Below are positions 47,007 through 55,958 of a stretch of DNA of 64,000 bases, piece after piece. This stretch comes from Falsochrobactrum shanghaiense (GTDB lineage Bacteria; Pseudomonadota; Alphaproteobacteria; Rhizobiales; Rhizobiaceae). The number at the start of each line of letters is the position of its first letter. Position 1 is the first letter of the stretch. The notes under the pieces were generated by a model. The model was not told where the DNA came from, ran no database searches, and saw only the letters and a list, made by a program, of their open reading frames with translations. The stretch spans positions 124,001-188,000 of the forward strand of contig NZ_QGDB01000002.1 of assembly GCF_003149535.1 (NCBI RefSeq), read 5' to 3'. The position numbers and the translations under genes are program-made.

Positions 47007-48434
47007 ATGGGTTCACAAGTAGCGGATATTGGGGTTATTGGTCTTGGCACCATGGGCGCCATGCTTTCTCTGAATTTTGCAGAAAAAGGGTCTGATGTTG
47101 CTGTTTTCAACCGGACGGTTGCCAAGGCGGATAAATTGCGCGAGGACAATCCCGAGCTTGCGCCGCGCCTTCATCCCCGGCACTCCCTTGAAGACTTCGT
47201 CGCAGCCCTGCGCACGCCGCGCGTGATCGTCCTGATGGTCAATGCCGGACACGCGGTCGATGAGCAGCTTGAGCATCTTGCTCCCCTGCTGGAAAAGGGC
47301 GACATCGTCATCGATGCGGGCAATACCGACTTCAATGATACGGTCGCCCGAAACCGGCGCTGGGACGAAACAGGCATCCATTTCGTCGGCATGGGCGTAT
47401 CGGGTGGCGAGCAGGGCGCACGGCATGGCCCGTCGATCATGGTGGGCGGGGATCGCCGCGTCTGGAGCCGCCTGAAGCCGCTGCTTGAACCAATTTCCGC
47501 AAAATATGAGGGCAGCCCTTGCGTTGCATGGCTGGGGCCAGACGGGGCGGGGCATTTTGTCAAGACGATCCATAACGGCATCGAATATGCCGATATGCAG
47601 ATGATCGCCGAAATATACAGCATCATGCGCGATGGCCCCGGCCTTTCAGCCAGCGAAATGTCGGAGATTTTCCGCGACTGGAATAGGCGCGGGCTGTCGT
47701 CCTACCTGATCGAAATCAGCGCGGTCGTTCTGGCGGAAGCCGATCCCGATACCGGCAAGCCGCTGGTCGATGTCATTCTCGATGAAGCAGGCCAGAAAGG
47801 CACCGGCCGCTGGTCGGTCATCGAAGCGCAGAAGCTCGGAGTCGGCGCGACCACGCTGGAAGCTGCGGTTTCTGCGCGCGGCATTTCATCGCTGCGTCCA
47901 GAGCGTCTTGAGGCGAGCCGGATTTATGGGAATATTGCACTTGCGGCCAATGAATTCGGCAAGGATCAGCAGGCTATCGCCGAGCTTGAATCCGCCCTTG
48001 AGACGGCGAAAATCATCGCCTATGCGCAGGGCTATGCCATCATGTCGGCGGCTTCGAAAGAATATGGCTGGGATTTGCCGCTGGGCGAAATCGCCCGCAT
48101 CTGGCGCGCGGGCTGCATCATCCGCTCTATCTTCCTTCAGGATATTACCAAAGCCTATGAATCGGGCGCGCCGGTCGTCAATCTGCTTCAGGAGCCATCT
48201 TTCGCAAAGCGCGTAAGTGCGGGGCAGCAGGCTTTGCGCAATGTGGTCGCCAAGGCGGCTGCGGCAGGCATCCCGGTGCCCGCACTTTCGGCGGCGCTGG
48301 CCTATTTTGACGATTATCGGCGCGCGCGCGGATCGGCCAATCTCATTCAGGGCCAGCGCGATCTGTTCGGCGCGCATACTTTCCGCCGACTGGATGCGGA
48401 AGGCACCTTCCATCACCAGTGGCCTGCCGTTTGA
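47007..48434 (+). CDS. gnd: 6-phosphogluconate dehydrogenase (decarboxylating)
   Basis: 475 residues from ATG 47007 with CGGGAG upstream. Converts 6-phosphogluconate to ribulose-5-phosphate, CO2 and NADPH. N-terminal Rossmann motif V-I-G-L-G-T-M-G-A-M-L, then F-N-R-T for NADP phosphate, G-M-G-V-S-G-G-E-Q-G-A near residue 129, catalytic K-T-I-H-N-G-I-E-Y near 186, and the tail K-G-T-G-R-W and F-H-x-x-W. Full length for the long-chain Gnd family. Second gene of the rightward run with an operator-like site in front. Confidence 0.94.
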   Translation: MGSQVADIGVIGLGTMGAMLSLNFAEKGSDVAVFNRTVAKADKLREDNPELAPRLHPRHSLEDFVAALRTPRVIVLMVNAGHAVDEQLEHLAPLLEKGDIVIDAGNTDFNDTVARNRRWDETGIHFVGMGVSGGEQGARHGPSIMVGGDRRVWSRLKPLLEPISAKYEGSPCVAWLGPDGAGHFVKTIHNGIEYADMQMIAEIYSIMRDGPGLSASEMSEIFRDWNRRGLSSYLIEISAVVLAEADPDTGKPLVDVILDEAGQKGTGRWSVIEAQKLGVGATTLEAAVSARGISSLRPERLEASRIYGNIALAANEFGKDQQAIAELESALETAKIIAYAQGYAIMSAASKEYGWDLPLGEIARIWRAGCIIRSIFLQDITKAYESGAPVVNLLQEPSFAKRVSAGQQALRNVVAKAAAAGIPVPALSAALAYFDDYRRARGSANLIQGQRDLFGAHTFRRLDAEGTFHHQWPAV

Positions 48435-48502
48435 GGCGGGCCGGCGCGCCGGTGGCAATGATCAGTCCTGTTCATGCGGCGCGATGAGTTCGAGGCAGCA
48501 GG

Positions 48503-48529
48503 GCTGTCGCATTGATCGAGTGCGACAGC
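48503..48529 (+). other. Hairpin between gnd and fbp
   Basis: Perfect 9-bp stem (48503-48511 with 48521-48529), 9-base loop, in the 179-base gnd-fbp gap; the self-complementary CCGGCGCGCCGG is just upstream. No T-run, so processing, attenuation or a weak terminator are all possible. Confidence 0.4.
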
Positions 48530-48613
48530 CGCGCCTGACACGAGCCGGAATAACCGGCCAGATTTCAAATTTCTCCTTCCCTCCATACAGGCCCCACATT
48601 GAGGAATGTATCG

Positions 48614-49603
48614 ATGCCCCTTTCCCTTGAAAACTATCTGGATGATGCTGCGAATACGCCGGAGCTGAAACCCGTTGCAAAAACCCTTGTGGAACTGACC
48701 AGGGCGGCGGTGAAGGTTCAGCAGGCGATTTCGACCGCAGGCATATCCCATACGGACGGCAGCGCCGTGCCGGAGCAAAACGCCAGCGGCGAGACGCAGA
48801 AGGCGCTCGATATATTTGCCGATGAAGCATTTTTGCAGGCAGCGAAAAATGCACCCGTCTTCTCCTATGGCTCGGAAGAGCAGGAAGAGCCGGTCGTGCT
48901 TGGTGCGGGTGAACTGGCTCTTGCCATCGACCCGCTGGATGGCTCGTCCAATATCGAGACCAATGTTTCGGTCGGGACCATCTTTTCGCTGCTGCCGGTT
49001 CTCCCCGCACACAAAGTGATGGCTTGCGAAGCCTACAGGCAACCGGGCAACAGGCAGCTTGCCGCGGGCTTTTTTGTCTATGGAGCGCAGCTCCTGCTGG
49101 TTCTCACGCTGGGGGCGGGGACGCGCATTTTCATCTATCAGCCGAAAAGTGGCGGCTTTTTTCTGCTGAACGCCGAAACGTCTCTCCCCGGTGACAGCCG
49201 GGAATATTCGATCAATGCATCCAACCGGCGCTTTTGGCCGTCTTCTGTCGCCCGTTATATCGAGGATCTGGAGGCGGGCGAAGACGGGCCGCGTGGGCGC
49301 AATTTCGGAATGCGTTACGTCGGCTCGCTGGTTGCCGATACATATCGCATTCTGCAACGCGGCGGTGTTTTTCTTTATCCCGCCGATGAGCGTCAGGGCT
49401 ATGCGAAAGGCCGTCTGCGGCAAACCTATGAGGCAAATCCGATAGCCTTCTGCATCGAGCAGGCAGGCGGGGCTGCAACAAACGGCACGGCGCGTATTCT
49501 CGACCTTGTGCCGGATGGTCTGCATGCCCGCACGCCCTTCATCTTCGGCACGCAGGGCGAAGTGGCGCTCATTGCGGAATATGCTGGCTTGCCGACCGCT
49601 TGA
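48614..49603 (+). CDS. fbp: Class I fructose-1,6-bisphosphatase
   Basis: 329 residues from ATG 48614 (GAGGAA upstream). Hydrolyses fructose-1,6-bisphosphate to fructose-6-phosphate, the committed step of gluconeogenesis. The metal and phosphate motif D-P-L-D-G-S-S-N-I-E is near residue 102; N-A-S-N near 203, R-Y-V-G-S-L-V-A-D near 236, Y-P-A-D near 256 and E-Q-A-G-G-A-A near 284 complete the family picture. Forms a logical pair with fba at 41312. Confidence 0.95.
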   Translation: MPLSLENYLDDAANTPELKPVAKTLVELTRAAVKVQQAISTAGISHTDGSAVPEQNASGETQKALDIFADEAFLQAAKNAPVFSYGSEEQEEPVVLGAGELALAIDPLDGSSNIETNVSVGTIFSLLPVLPAHKVMACEAYRQPGNRQLAAGFFVYGAQLLLVLTLGAGTRIFIYQPKSGGFFLLNAETSLPGDSREYSINASNRRFWPSSVARYIEDLEAGEDGPRGRNFGMRYVGSLVADTYRILQRGGVFLYPADERQGYAKGRLRQTYEANPIAFCIEQAGGAATNGTARILDLVPDGLHARTPFIFGTQGEVALIAEYAGLPTA

Positions 49604-49649
49604 GAGCGGATTTGATCTCCGATTTTTATCCCTGATTTTCACCCCCGAT

Positions 49650-49664
49650 TTTCATAATGCGAAA
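49650..49664. promoter_or_regulatory. Putative operator 4, upstream of the Zn-dehydrogenase
   Basis: TTTCATAATGCGAAA, weaker member of the TTTCA-N5-TGAAA set, about 200 bases before the dehydrogenase ATG. Confidence 0.4.
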
Positions 49665-49786
49665 TAGCCATCTGCTTCGTTGACCATGGTCGATCATGGG
49701 GCGATAGTTCATGTAGATATAAGTATAGATATTGGTATATCGCGCTTCCTTATTTGAAAGTGAAGTTTGCTTATATTTGAAGTGCG

Positions 49787-49822
49787 CCAAAGTATAAATA
49801 ATCTAATAGAGGTATACTTTGG
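49787..49822. promoter_or_regulatory. Long perfect inverted repeat before the Zn-dehydrogenase
   Basis: 10-bp arms CCAAAGTATA (49787-49796) and TATACTTTGG (49813-49822) with a 16-base AT-rich spacer. It ends 40 bases before the ATG. Either an operator for a dimer or tetramer, or a 5'-leader hairpin. Confidence 0.6.
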
Positions 49823-49862
49823 CTTGAGCCGCATGAAAATCATTCTTTGGAGGAGAAGCGGT

Positions 49863-51026
49863 ATGCCGCAGGCAGCGAATGTAAAAACACATCCGGATTA
49901 TCCCATCCCGGAAAAGATGAAAGCCTGGGTGTTGGGTGATCCCGGCCAGCTTTCCCTTGTCGAAAAGGCCGTGCCTACCCCTAAAAAAGCTGAAGTTCTG
50001 GTGCGTATCGATGCGGTTGCAATCTGCGCGACCGATTTCGAAATCATCGAGCATGGACCGCCGGCCATGATCGAGGGCGGTGCGCCGTTTAACAAGAATT
50101 ACACCCCCGGACATGAATATATGGGGACGGTCGTCGCATTGGGCCCCGGTGTTGACGAGTTCAGGATCGGCGAGCGCGTTACCGTTGAAATTCACGCCGG
50201 TTGCGGACAGTGCAAGCGCTGCCGTCAGGGCATGTATACGTCCTGCCACAATTACGGAAAAAACTACGGCGACGTCGACAAGGGCCACCGCGCAAACGGT
50301 TTCACGACCGATGGCGGCTTCTGCGAATATCAGGTCAACAACATCAATACGCTTATTCATGTCGATGATGCGATGAGCGACGAGGAGGCCACGCTTGTCG
50401 TAACGGCCGGAACCTCGATGTACGGATTGACCGAACTTGGCGGACTGGTTGCAGGTGACGCTGTCGTGGTAAGCGGACCCGGTCCCATTGGCCTGCTTGG
50501 CGCTGCGGTCGCAAAGGCGCTTGGTGCGCAGCCTGTCATTCTGACCGGCACGCGCGACAATCGTCTGGAAATGGGCAAGCGGCTTGGTGCCGACCATGTG
50601 ATCAATGTGCGCAAGGAAAATGTGGTGGAAGCCGTCCGCCGCATCACGGACGGAAAGGGTGCGGATTTCGTCGTCGAATGTTCAGGCGCGCCCAATGCGG
50701 TCAACGAAGCGGCACAGATGCTCAATCGCGGCGGCAAGATTTGCCTTGCCGCTTTCCCGAGCGAAGAAGTGCCGATCGATGTCGCCTATCTGGTCCGCAA
50801 CAATATCTATCTCTACGGCATTCGTGGAGAAGGTAAGTCGGCGACGCATCGCGCGGAAGCGTTCATGCGCCAGAAGCGCTTTGATGCCACGATCATCCAT
50901 ACCCATACTTTCGATATGGAAGATCTGCCCGAGGCTCTGCGTTATGCGAAAGACCGCGTCGATGACGCCATCAAGGTCGTCGTAAAAAACAAGAGGGCTG
51001 CGCAAATGGCGCAGGCCGCCGAATAA
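49863..51026 (+). CDS. Zinc-dependent medium-chain alcohol/polyol dehydrogenase
   Basis: 387 residues from ATG 49863, preceded by GGAGGAG; the frame is open further upstream but runs through the inverted repeat. MDR-family motifs: catalytic-zinc C-A-T-D near residue 47, G-H-E-Y-M-G near 77, four structural-zinc cysteines in C-G-Q-C-K-R-C-R-Q-G-M-Y-T-S-C near 106-120, and the cofactor loop G-P-G-P-I-G-L-L-G near 206. Resembles threonine/sorbitol dehydrogenases. In this locus an acid sugar or polyol is a fair guess for the substrate. Confidence 0.88.
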   Translation: MPQAANVKTHPDYPIPEKMKAWVLGDPGQLSLVEKAVPTPKKAEVLVRIDAVAICATDFEIIEHGPPAMIEGGAPFNKNYTPGHEYMGTVVALGPGVDEFRIGERVTVEIHAGCGQCKRCRQGMYTSCHNYGKNYGDVDKGHRANGFTTDGGFCEYQVNNINTLIHVDDAMSDEEATLVVTAGTSMYGLTELGGLVAGDAVVVSGPGPIGLLGAAVAKALGAQPVILTGTRDNRLEMGKRLGADHVINVRKENVVEAVRRITDGKGADFVVECSGAPNAVNEAAQMLNRGGKICLAAFPSEEVPIDVAYLVRNNIYLYGIRGEGKSATHRAEAFMRQKRFDATIIHTHTFDMEDLPEALRYAKDRVDDAIKVVVKNKRAAQMAQAAE

Positions 51027-51034
51027 CTTCCAGA

Positions 51035-51060
51035 GCCAGTGCCGTCGGCCCGGCACTGGC
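51035..51060 (+). terminator. Hairpin between the Zn-dehydrogenase and dctA-like genes
   Basis: Perfect 10-bp GC-rich stem (51035-51044 with 51051-51060), 6-base loop, then TTCCTC. Begins 9 bases after the stop codon. Strong hairpin, poor T-run: partial terminator likely. Confidence 0.6.
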
Positions 51061-51178
51061 TTCCTCATCGATATGTCCGGCAAAAGGCAGCGCAATATAA
51101 ACGGTGCTGGTTGGAGGTTGCAGGGTCTGGATCGAGGAAGGAAAGGGAGTTGAAGCAATCATTCTCTGGGAGGAGAAA

Positions 51179-52555
51179 ATGGTGCAAGCAAATACAATCG
51201 ACAACACCCCAAAAAAGGGCTTTGCACGAACCTGGCTCGGCAAGCTGTACGTGCAGGTCATCATCGGCGTGATTATCGGAACCATGATCGGCTATTTCGA
51301 GCCGCAGCTCGGCGTGATGCTCAAGCCGTTTGGCGACGTGTTCATCCGCGCGATCAAGCTCATCGTCACACCGATCATATTCCTGACCATCGTCGTTGGT
51401 ATCGCGACGATCGGCGATATGCGCAAGATCGCCAATATCGGCGTCAAGTCGCTGATCTATTTCGAAGTCGCTTCCACAATCGCCTTGCTGATCGGAATGT
51501 TCGTCGCCAATGTCTGGCCAGTTGGCCGCGGCATCAATGCCGATCCGGCAACGCTCGATGCAGGCGCGGTTTCCACCTATGTCACCAAGGGTGGAGAAGT
51601 CACGCTGGTCGAATTCCTGATCAATATCATCCCCAACACATTCGTCGCGCCTTTCGTCAGCGGCGAGATTCTGCCCGTGCTGTTCGTCGCGGTCCTGTTC
51701 GGCCTCGGGCTTTGCAAGCTCGGCGACCGGGCGAAGCCGTTTGTCGGCATGCTGGATACGGCATCGCACGCATTGTTTGGCATGGTCAACATCATCATGC
51801 GGGCCGCGCCGCTGGGCGCTGCAGGCGCCATGGCTTTCACCATCGGCAAATACGGCATTGGCACATTGATGAGCCTCGGCGAGCTGGTGCTTGCGGTCTA
51901 CCTCGTCAGTGTCCTTTTCGTCATCTTCATTCTTGGCGGGTTCCTGCGCCTTGCCGGTTTCAACCTTTTCAAAGTGCTGTCCTACTTCAAGGATGAGATT
52001 CTCGTCGTGTTCGCCGCCACATCGGCAGAGACGATGATCCCGCGCAGCATGGCGAAGCTTGAGCATCTGGGCGTGCGCAAGGAAGTGGTCGGACTGGTCA
52101 TTCCCACCGGCTTTTCCTTCAACATGGACGGAACCGCGATCTATATGACCATGGCCGTCCTGTTCATTGCCCATGCGACCAATATCGAACTGTCGCTGGC
52201 GCAGCAGCTGACCATTCTGTTCATCATGCTGTTCACCTCCAAGGGTGCAGCCGGTGTCACGGGCGGCGGCTTCATCGCACTTGCCGCAACCATGCCCGCA
52301 GTCGGCGTCCTGCCGGTGGCTGGCCTTGCCCTGCTGATCGGCGTGGACCGCTTCATGGCGGAAATCCGCGCAGCGACCAACCTGACGAGCAACATCATTG
52401 CAACGCTGGTCATCGGACGCTGGGTCGGGGCCGTCGATAATGAGCGCGCCAAGGCCATTCTCGACAGCGGTGAAATGCCGGAAAGCTTCGTGCCGAAGGA
52501 AACGGGATCCCTCGCACCCGTGCGCGGAATGGCCCAGCCGGTCGCGAGCGCCTGA
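51179..52555 (+). CDS. DAACS-family dicarboxylate/amino acid:cation symporter (DctA/GltP type)
   Basis: 458-residue inner-membrane symporter. ATG 51179 follows GGGAGGAG. Motifs: N-terminal Y-V-Q-V-I-I-G-V-I-I-G, the serine-rich hairpin region A-A-T-S-A-E-T-M-I-P near residue 280, and the unwound-helix motif N-M-D-G-T-A-I-Y near 317, with T-S-K-G-A-A-G-V-T-G near 350. DctA/GltP proteins use H+ or Na+ to import C4-dicarboxylates or acidic amino acids; a C4 acid would fit the locus. Confidence 0.92.
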   Translation: MVQANTIDNTPKKGFARTWLGKLYVQVIIGVIIGTMIGYFEPQLGVMLKPFGDVFIRAIKLIVTPIIFLTIVVGIATIGDMRKIANIGVKSLIYFEVASTIALLIGMFVANVWPVGRGINADPATLDAGAVSTYVTKGGEVTLVEFLINIIPNTFVAPFVSGEILPVLFVAVLFGLGLCKLGDRAKPFVGMLDTASHALFGMVNIIMRAAPLGAAGAMAFTIGKYGIGTLMSLGELVLAVYLVSVLFVIFILGGFLRLAGFNLFKVLSYFKDEILVVFAATSAETMIPRSMAKLEHLGVRKEVVGLVIPTGFSFNMDGTAIYMTMAVLFIAHATNIELSLAQQLTILFIMLFTSKGAAGVTGGGFIALAATMPAVGVLPVAGLALLIGVDRFMAEIRAATNLTSNIIATLVIGRWVGAVDNERAKAILDSGEMPESFVPKETGSLAPVRGMAQPVASA

Positions 52556-52624
52556 ATCAAGAACCTGAAGCCGCTCGCAATGGATCGGAGCGGCTGCTGA
52601 ACCCCTCCAACAAGCCAATGACAA

Positions 52625-52662
52625 CATTCCGGTCACGCGTTCATTCGACAGTGACCGGAATG
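52625..52662 (+). other. Strong 12-bp stem before the M24 peptidase gene
   Basis: Perfect 12-bp arms (52625-52636 with 52651-52662) and a 14-base loop, placed between the symporter stop and the ribosome-binding site (AAGGAAAGGA) of the next gene. Not followed by T-run. Candidate operator, attenuator or RNA-stabilising structure. Confidence 0.5.
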
Positions 52663-52681
52663 CAAGGAAAGGAAATTTGCC

Positions 52682-53890
52682 ATGAGCTTTGCATTTTCAG
52701 AAGGAAATCCCGTCGAGGATACTTCAAGACGACACAAGCCGCCCTTCGACACGGACCGTCTGGATCGTTTGATGGAGGAAGCCAATCTCGACGCATTGCT
52801 GGTGACGTCCAAGCATAGCATCCAGTATCTTCTCGGCGGCTACAGGTTCTTCTTTTATGACTACATGGATGCCCATGGATTGAGCCGTTATCTGCCCTTC
52901 TTCATCTATGTAAAAGGTCGCCCGCTCGATTCCGCCTATGTCGGCGCGCCTATGGAACGATATGAAAAGCAGCTTGGCAGCTTCTGGGTATCCAACCTCA
53001 ATCTCAAGAACTATGTAAGCCCCGGTTATGCGGGGGCTGCGGCTGAATTGCTCAGGAACATTCAGGGCGGAAAAGGCCGCATCGGCATTGAGGTCGGTTT
53101 CATGCCGATCGATGCCTATCAGGTGCTGAGCGAGCAATTGCCGGACGCCAGGCTGGTGGATGCGACCTACACGCTGGAAGTCCTGCGCGCGCTAAAGACG
53201 CCAGAGGAACTGAAAATCCTGCGCGAAGCATCGGAAAAGGTGGTCGATTCCATGCTGGCCGTCATTTCCAGGCACGGTCCGGGCGTAAGCAAGCTGGCGC
53301 TGTTTGAAGCGCTGCGGCAGGAGGAAACCGCGCGGGGGCTGAAATTCGAATATGCGCTGACGAATATCGGCACCGCATTCAACCGCGCTCCCTATGACAA
53401 AGTCTGGGAAGATGGTGAAACGCTGGCGCTTGATTCAGGCGGCAATTACAAGGGCTATATCGGCGATGTGTGCCGCATGGCCTATACGAAGGAACCCGAT
53501 CAGGAACTGATCGATCTTCTGGGGCAGGTCGAACTGGTGCAGCAGACGGCGCGAAAGAACCTGCGCCCGGGCACGCGCGGCGGCGATATATTTGAAAACG
53601 CCAATGATGCGCTGGCCAAATGTTCGGCGAACAACAAGATGTTCTTCTCCGCCCATGGCATGGGCATCGTCAGCCATGAAGCGCCCTGGCTGATGAGCAC
53701 GGCTGTTCCCAATTATCCGGCGCATCATCGCGAGCAGCCGCTTGAGGAAGGGATGGTGATTTCCATTGAAACGGAACTTCACCACACCGAACGCGGCTTC
53801 ATCAAGCTTGAGGATACGGTGGCGATTACGGCGACCGGATGCGAAGGCTTCGGCGATCATGGTCGCGGCTGGAATATTGCCGGGCAATAA
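52682..53890 (+). CDS. M24 family metallopeptidase (Xaa-Pro aminopeptidase/creatinase type)
   Basis: 402-residue cytosolic protein with an N-terminal creatinase-like domain (1-160) and a C-terminal pita-bread domain. The five metal ligands are recognisable: two Asp in A-L-D-S-G-G-N-Y-K-G-Y-I-G-D-V, His in H-G-M-G-I-V-S-H, Glu in V-I-S-I-E-T-E and Glu in I-K-L-E-D-T. Creatinases lack these metals, so an aminopeptidase/prolidase-type activity is more likely. Its place in a sugar-acid operon is unexplained, though the proline-racemase-family gene further down hints at proline-containing substrates. Confidence 0.88.
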   Translation: MSFAFSEGNPVEDTSRRHKPPFDTDRLDRLMEEANLDALLVTSKHSIQYLLGGYRFFFYDYMDAHGLSRYLPFFIYVKGRPLDSAYVGAPMERYEKQLGSFWVSNLNLKNYVSPGYAGAAAELLRNIQGGKGRIGIEVGFMPIDAYQVLSEQLPDARLVDATYTLEVLRALKTPEELKILREASEKVVDSMLAVISRHGPGVSKLALFEALRQEETARGLKFEYALTNIGTAFNRAPYDKVWEDGETLALDSGGNYKGYIGDVCRMAYTKEPDQELIDLLGQVELVQQTARKNLRPGTRGGDIFENANDALAKCSANNKMFFSAHGMGIVSHEAPWLMSTAVPNYPAHHREQPLEEGMVISIETELHHTERGFIKLEDTVAITATGCEGFGDHGRGWNIAGQ

Positions 53891-53982
53891 TATCCGATAT
53901 TATCATGCTCTACGGCGTCGCATCGCATGTTTGCGACGCCGGACTTTTCCCTGAAGATTACTGACAAACAGGTTTGGCAGAC

Positions 53983-54792
53983 ATGGCTGGCTTCAAATAT
54001 AGCGCTCACATAGGTTATTTGTTCACGGAAATGCCGCTGGCTGAACGCATTGCGGCAGCGGCGCGCCATGGTTTCGCCGCTGTTGAATATCCTTCGCCCT
54101 ATCATGTGCCTGCACAGGAAGTGGCGGACTGGCTTCGCGCGGCCAATGTCGCCTATACGCAGTTCGGCCTTCATGCAGGCAATGCTGAGCGCGGCGAAAA
54201 GGGGATCGCCATATTCCCCGAACGCCGCGAGGAGTTTCGCCAGAGCGTTGCAAGCGGCCTCGACTATGCCAAAACCATCGGCGTTCGCATGGTTCATGCC
54301 ATGGCGGGCATCGTCCCGACCGGCGATCGCAAGCCGCATCATTGGGAAACCTATATCGAAAATCTTGCCTATGCAGCGCAGCAAGCGGCGCGCCATGGTA
54401 TTACAATTATCGTGGAGCCCATGAGCGCGGGCGCTGTCCCCGATTATTTCATCGAGACGCCTGAAAAGGCAGTCAAGGCCATCGAGGAAGCCGGGCAGTC
54501 CAATATCGCCCTGTTGCTTGATATTTATCATACGGTCAGCATGGGGCTCGATCCAGACGAACAGATCAGGAAATACGCTCCCTCTATAGCCCATGTTCAT
54601 ATTGCCGATTTTCCGGGCCGTCATGAGCCGGGAACGGGAACCATCGATTTTGCTTCCATCCGCCAGACGCTCGATGAGGTGGGCTATAAAGGCTGGCTGG
54701 GATGCGAATATTCGCCGGAAGGTCAAACGCAAGCAGGGCTTGGCTGGCTGAAAGAAGCCATCTCCTCTGCTTCAACACATGCAGTTTTTTGA
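53983..54792 (+). CDS. Hydroxypyruvate isomerase-like / 2-oxo-tetronate isomerase (OtnI type)
   Basis: 269 residues from ATG 53983. TIM-barrel of the AP-endonuclease 2/Hyi family: F-x-F-T-E-M-P-L-A-E-R near the start, L-H-A-G-N near residue 61, catalytic I-V-E-P near 143 and I-A-D-F-P-G-R-H-E-P-G-T-G near 202, with G-C-E-Y near 239. Hyi interconverts hydroxypyruvate and tartronate semialdehyde; the OtnI branch isomerises 2-keto- to 3-keto-tetronate before the OtnK and OtnC steps. Their presence in the divergent operon favours the OtnI role. Confidence 0.85.
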   Translation: MAGFKYSAHIGYLFTEMPLAERIAAAARHGFAAVEYPSPYHVPAQEVADWLRAANVAYTQFGLHAGNAERGEKGIAIFPERREEFRQSVASGLDYAKTIGVRMVHAMAGIVPTGDRKPHHWETYIENLAYAAQQAARHGITIIVEPMSAGAVPDYFIETPEKAVKAIEEAGQSNIALLLDIYHTVSMGLDPDEQIRKYAPSIAHVHIADFPGRHEPGTGTIDFASIRQTLDEVGYKGWLGCEYSPEGQTQAGLGWLKEAISSASTHAVF

Positions 54793-54799
54793 GGCCATC

Positions 54800-55765
54800 A
54801 TGAATTCCAAACTTGCACAGCTCAAGCAAATCACCGTCGTTGTCGCGGATACCGGCAATATTGAAGGCATCAGGAAATTGAAGCCGATTGATTGCACGAC
54901 CAACCCGTCGATCATTCTCAAGACACTTTCCTCCGCCGGCGCGGAAGATTTGTTCGATGAGGCCATGTTGTGGGGGGCAAGGCAGGTCGGCTCGCAGGAA
55001 GCGATTACGAAAGCCATTGCCGACCGGCTTGCGGTATCGGTGGGCGCTAGGCTTGCGGCAGAAGTGCCCGGTCGCGTCTCGACGGAGGTGGATGCGGACC
55101 TCTCCTTCAATGTCGCAGCTTCCATTGAACAGGCAAAGCGGATCATCGCCGATTATGAGCAGCGCGGCGTGGGCCGTGAGCGCGTCCTCATTAAGCTTGC
55201 GGCAACATGGGAAGGAATAAAGGCAGCGGAAACCCTGCAAAAAGAAGGCATCGACTGCAATCTGACCCTGATCTTTTCGCTTGCTCAGGCGATTGCCTGC
55301 GCCAATGCAGGTGTCTTTCTGATTTCGCCTTTCGTGGGCCGCATTCTCGACTGGCACACCAAGACAAGCGGAAAAACCTACACAGCCGAAACCGATCCCG
55401 GCGTGCTCTCGGTCAAGACGATCTATAATTATTACAAGTCCAACAATATCAGGACAATCGTCATGGGGGCGTCGTTCCGCAATGCTGGCGAGATAGAGGC
55501 GCTGGCCGGGTGTGATCGCCTGACGATTGCGCCTGCACTCCTTGAGGAGCTTGAGGCGGATAATGGCACGCTCACCCGTCAGCTTGCGCCGGAGAATGTG
55601 CCCACGCTCAAGCCGGTTTCGATGAGCGAAGAACGATTCCGCTGGGCGATGAACGAAGATGCGATGGCGACGGAAAAGCTTGCAGAAGGTATCCGGCTGT
55701 TCGCAAAAGACCTCAATGCCCTGCGCACGATCATCCGCAAACGGATCATCAGCGTCGCGGCATAA
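54800..55765 (+). CDS. tal: Transaldolase (TalB class)
   Basis: 321 residues from ATG 54800 with GAGG upstream, eight bases after the isomerase stop. Transfers a dihydroxyacetone unit between sugar phosphates in the pentose phosphate pathway. T-T-N-P-S near residue 34, E-V-D-A-D-L-S-F near 96, Schiff-base lysine in V-L-I-K-L-A-A-T-W-E-G near 133, and C-N-L-T-L-I-F-S near 155. Standard length for the classical bacterial enzyme. Confidence 0.94.
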   Translation: MNSKLAQLKQITVVVADTGNIEGIRKLKPIDCTTNPSIILKTLSSAGAEDLFDEAMLWGARQVGSQEAITKAIADRLAVSVGARLAAEVPGRVSTEVDADLSFNVAASIEQAKRIIADYEQRGVGRERVLIKLAATWEGIKAAETLQKEGIDCNLTLIFSLAQAIACANAGVFLISPFVGRILDWHTKTSGKTYTAETDPGVLSVKTIYNYYKSNNIRTIVMGASFRNAGEIEALAGCDRLTIAPALLEELEADNGTLTRQLAPENVPTLKPVSMSEERFRWAMNEDAMATEKLAEGIRLFAKDLNALRTIIRKRIISVAA

Positions 55766-55958
55766 GACAAATAGGCAGGACGTTTCAGCTGGAGCACTTT
55801 GACGATCTTTACGCCCGGCTTGTCACATGTGATTAGCGCGCCTTTTGGACTGATTGCGGCGTTTTTTGGCTTTCAAGCCGCGTCGCGCATGTGCTTCTAT
55901 GCGGGTCTGATCCCAAAGCTGTTTTGCAGCTTTCAGACAGAACTCCAGAGGGTAGAAA

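Noticed and set aside
51065-52636. 523-codon minus-strand open frame opposite the symporter
   Set aside because: His/Asp/Gln-rich composition typical of the antisense of membrane-protein genes; the plus strand encodes a full DAACS symporter.
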